From positions 1-6,030 of the forward strand of contig CALWXI010000197.1 in NCBI GenBank assembly GCA_944385455.1: a DNA stretch of 6,030 bases, given 5' to 3'. The notes beneath the pieces were generated by a model. The model was not told the DNA's origin. It was given only the letters and a program-made list of their open reading frames with translations, and made no database searches. The DNA comes from an uncultured Oscillospiraceae bacterium (lineage in GTDB: Bacteria > Bacillota > Clostridia > Oscillospirales > Oscillospiraceae). Numbering within the stretch: position 1 is the stretch's first letter; the number at the start of each line of letters is the position of its first letter. Made by a program: the position numbers and the translations under genes. Of the stretch, positions 5,545-6,030 are shown piece after piece.

Positions 5545-6030
5545 ATGGACTATGTAACCTTGAATAATGGCGTGGAGATGCCTCTGGAGGGCTTCGGGGT
5601 ATTTCAAGTGCCGGATCCAAATCAGTGCGAGCAAGCGGTACTGGATGCCATCGACACCGGCTATCGTCTCATTGACACGGCGGCAGCTTACATGAACGAG
5701 CAGGCGGTGGGCGCTGCCATCGCCAAGTGCGGCGTCCCGCGGAAAGAGCTGTTCATCACCACCAAGCTGTGGGTGCAGGATGCCGGCTACGAGGCGGCGC
5801 AGAAGGCCATCCAGACTTCCCTGGACAACCTGGGCCTGGATTACCTGGATCTGTATTTGATCCACCAGCCGGTGGGAGATTACATCGGCGCCTGGCGGGC
5901 AATGGAGGAAGCTTACCGGGACGGCAGGCTTCGTGCCATTGGCGTATGCAACTTCAATGCCGCCCGGCTGCTGGACTTCTGCGAGTCTGTGGCGCTGAGG
6001 CCGGCAGTCAATCAAGTGGAGATTCACCCG
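5545..6030 (+). CDS. aldo/keto reductase, N-terminal part (3' end outside window)
   Basis: 162 residues are visible of a family usually about 270-280 long. The NAD(P)H-dependent (beta/alpha)8 barrel interconverts carbonyls and alcohols in the cytoplasm. The full catalytic tetrad is present: Asp44 and Tyr49 in IDTAAAYMNE, Lys74 in FITTKLW, His107 in LYLIHQP. Opening strands LNNGVEMPLEGFGVFQV and IGVCNFN (132-138) are typical of the 2,5-diketo-D-gluconate reductase/YvgN-type bacterial branch. The substrate is not readable; such enzymes often reduce methylglyoxal and other aldehydes. The start at ATG 5545 has GGAGG (5533-5537) 7 nt upstream. Divergent from lysR, and probably activated by it. The coenzyme-binding C-terminal part is beyond the window. 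Confidence 0.94.
   Translation, partial: MDYVTLNNGVEMPLEGFGVFQVPDPNQCEQAVLDAIDTGYRLIDTAAAYMNEQAVGAAIAKCGVPRKELFITTKLWVQDAGYEAAQKAIQTSLDNLGLDYLDLYLIHQPVGDYIGAWRAMEEAYRDGRLRAIGVCNFNAARLLDFCESVALRPAVNQVEIHP

Noticed and set aside
5503..6027. Minus-strand ORF of 174 codons
   Set aside because: Antisense to the aldo/keto reductase, which has all four catalytic residues.

Overview
The window looks like chromosomal DNA from an anaerobic, GC-rich member of the Clostridia, most like the gut Oscillospiraceae (Flavonifractor/Oscillibacter-type). The grounds are strong Firmicute-style ribosome binding sites (GGAGG, AAGGAG), clostridial sigma-A promoters, a flavodoxin/2x[4Fe-4S] EFR1-type protein, and a von Willebrand A (vWA) protein plus a Cys-rich protein of a kind I associate with these bacteria. 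The placement is inference from protein style, not from a marker gene. I see no rRNA, tRNA, CRISPR array, insertion sequence or replication origin.

Layout. (1) 2-379 (+): the C-terminal part of a GNAT N-acetyltransferase that enters from the left. (2) 380-602: convergent spacer with no supportable gene. (3) 603-1346 (-): EFR1-family flavodoxin/ferredoxin fusion with a near-consensus promoter at 1407-1435. (4) 1449-1479: strong GC stem-loop just after the stop of the next gene. (5) 1483-2617 (-): vWA-domain protein gene that has lost an internal segment including the MIDAS DxSxS motif and changed frame. (6) 2618-2767: divergent intergenic region. (7) 2768-3103/3129 (+): small Cys-rich protein, apparently frameshifted in a G-run, with a clear rho-independent terminator at 3213-3242. 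(8) 3403-4158 (+): DUF421/YetF-type membrane protein. (9) 4203-4322 (+): tiny ORF with an excellent RBS but no recognisable homology, followed by an apparently empty stretch. (10) 4501-5373 (-) and 5545-6030 (+): a LysR-type regulator divergent from an aldo/keto reductase that runs off the right edge. Their shared spacer carries an excellent LysR-type T-N11-A palindrome.

How the parts work together. The lysR/aldo-keto reductase pair is a textbook divergent regulator-target module: the palindrome centres about 64 bp upstream of the predicted reductase transcription start and abuts the -35 of the lysR promoter, which suggests activation of the reductase and autoregulation. The vWA and Cys-rich genes form a second divergent pair. 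Both are broken in this sequence, so the most unusual feature of the window is a probably co-functional two-protein locus, perhaps a cell- or spore-surface system, that is either decaying or affected by sequence errors. The remaining genes look like independent single-gene units. I found no convincing wholly new multi-gene system. The strongest leads are the damaged vWA/Cys-rich pair and the structure of the lysR-reductase control region.
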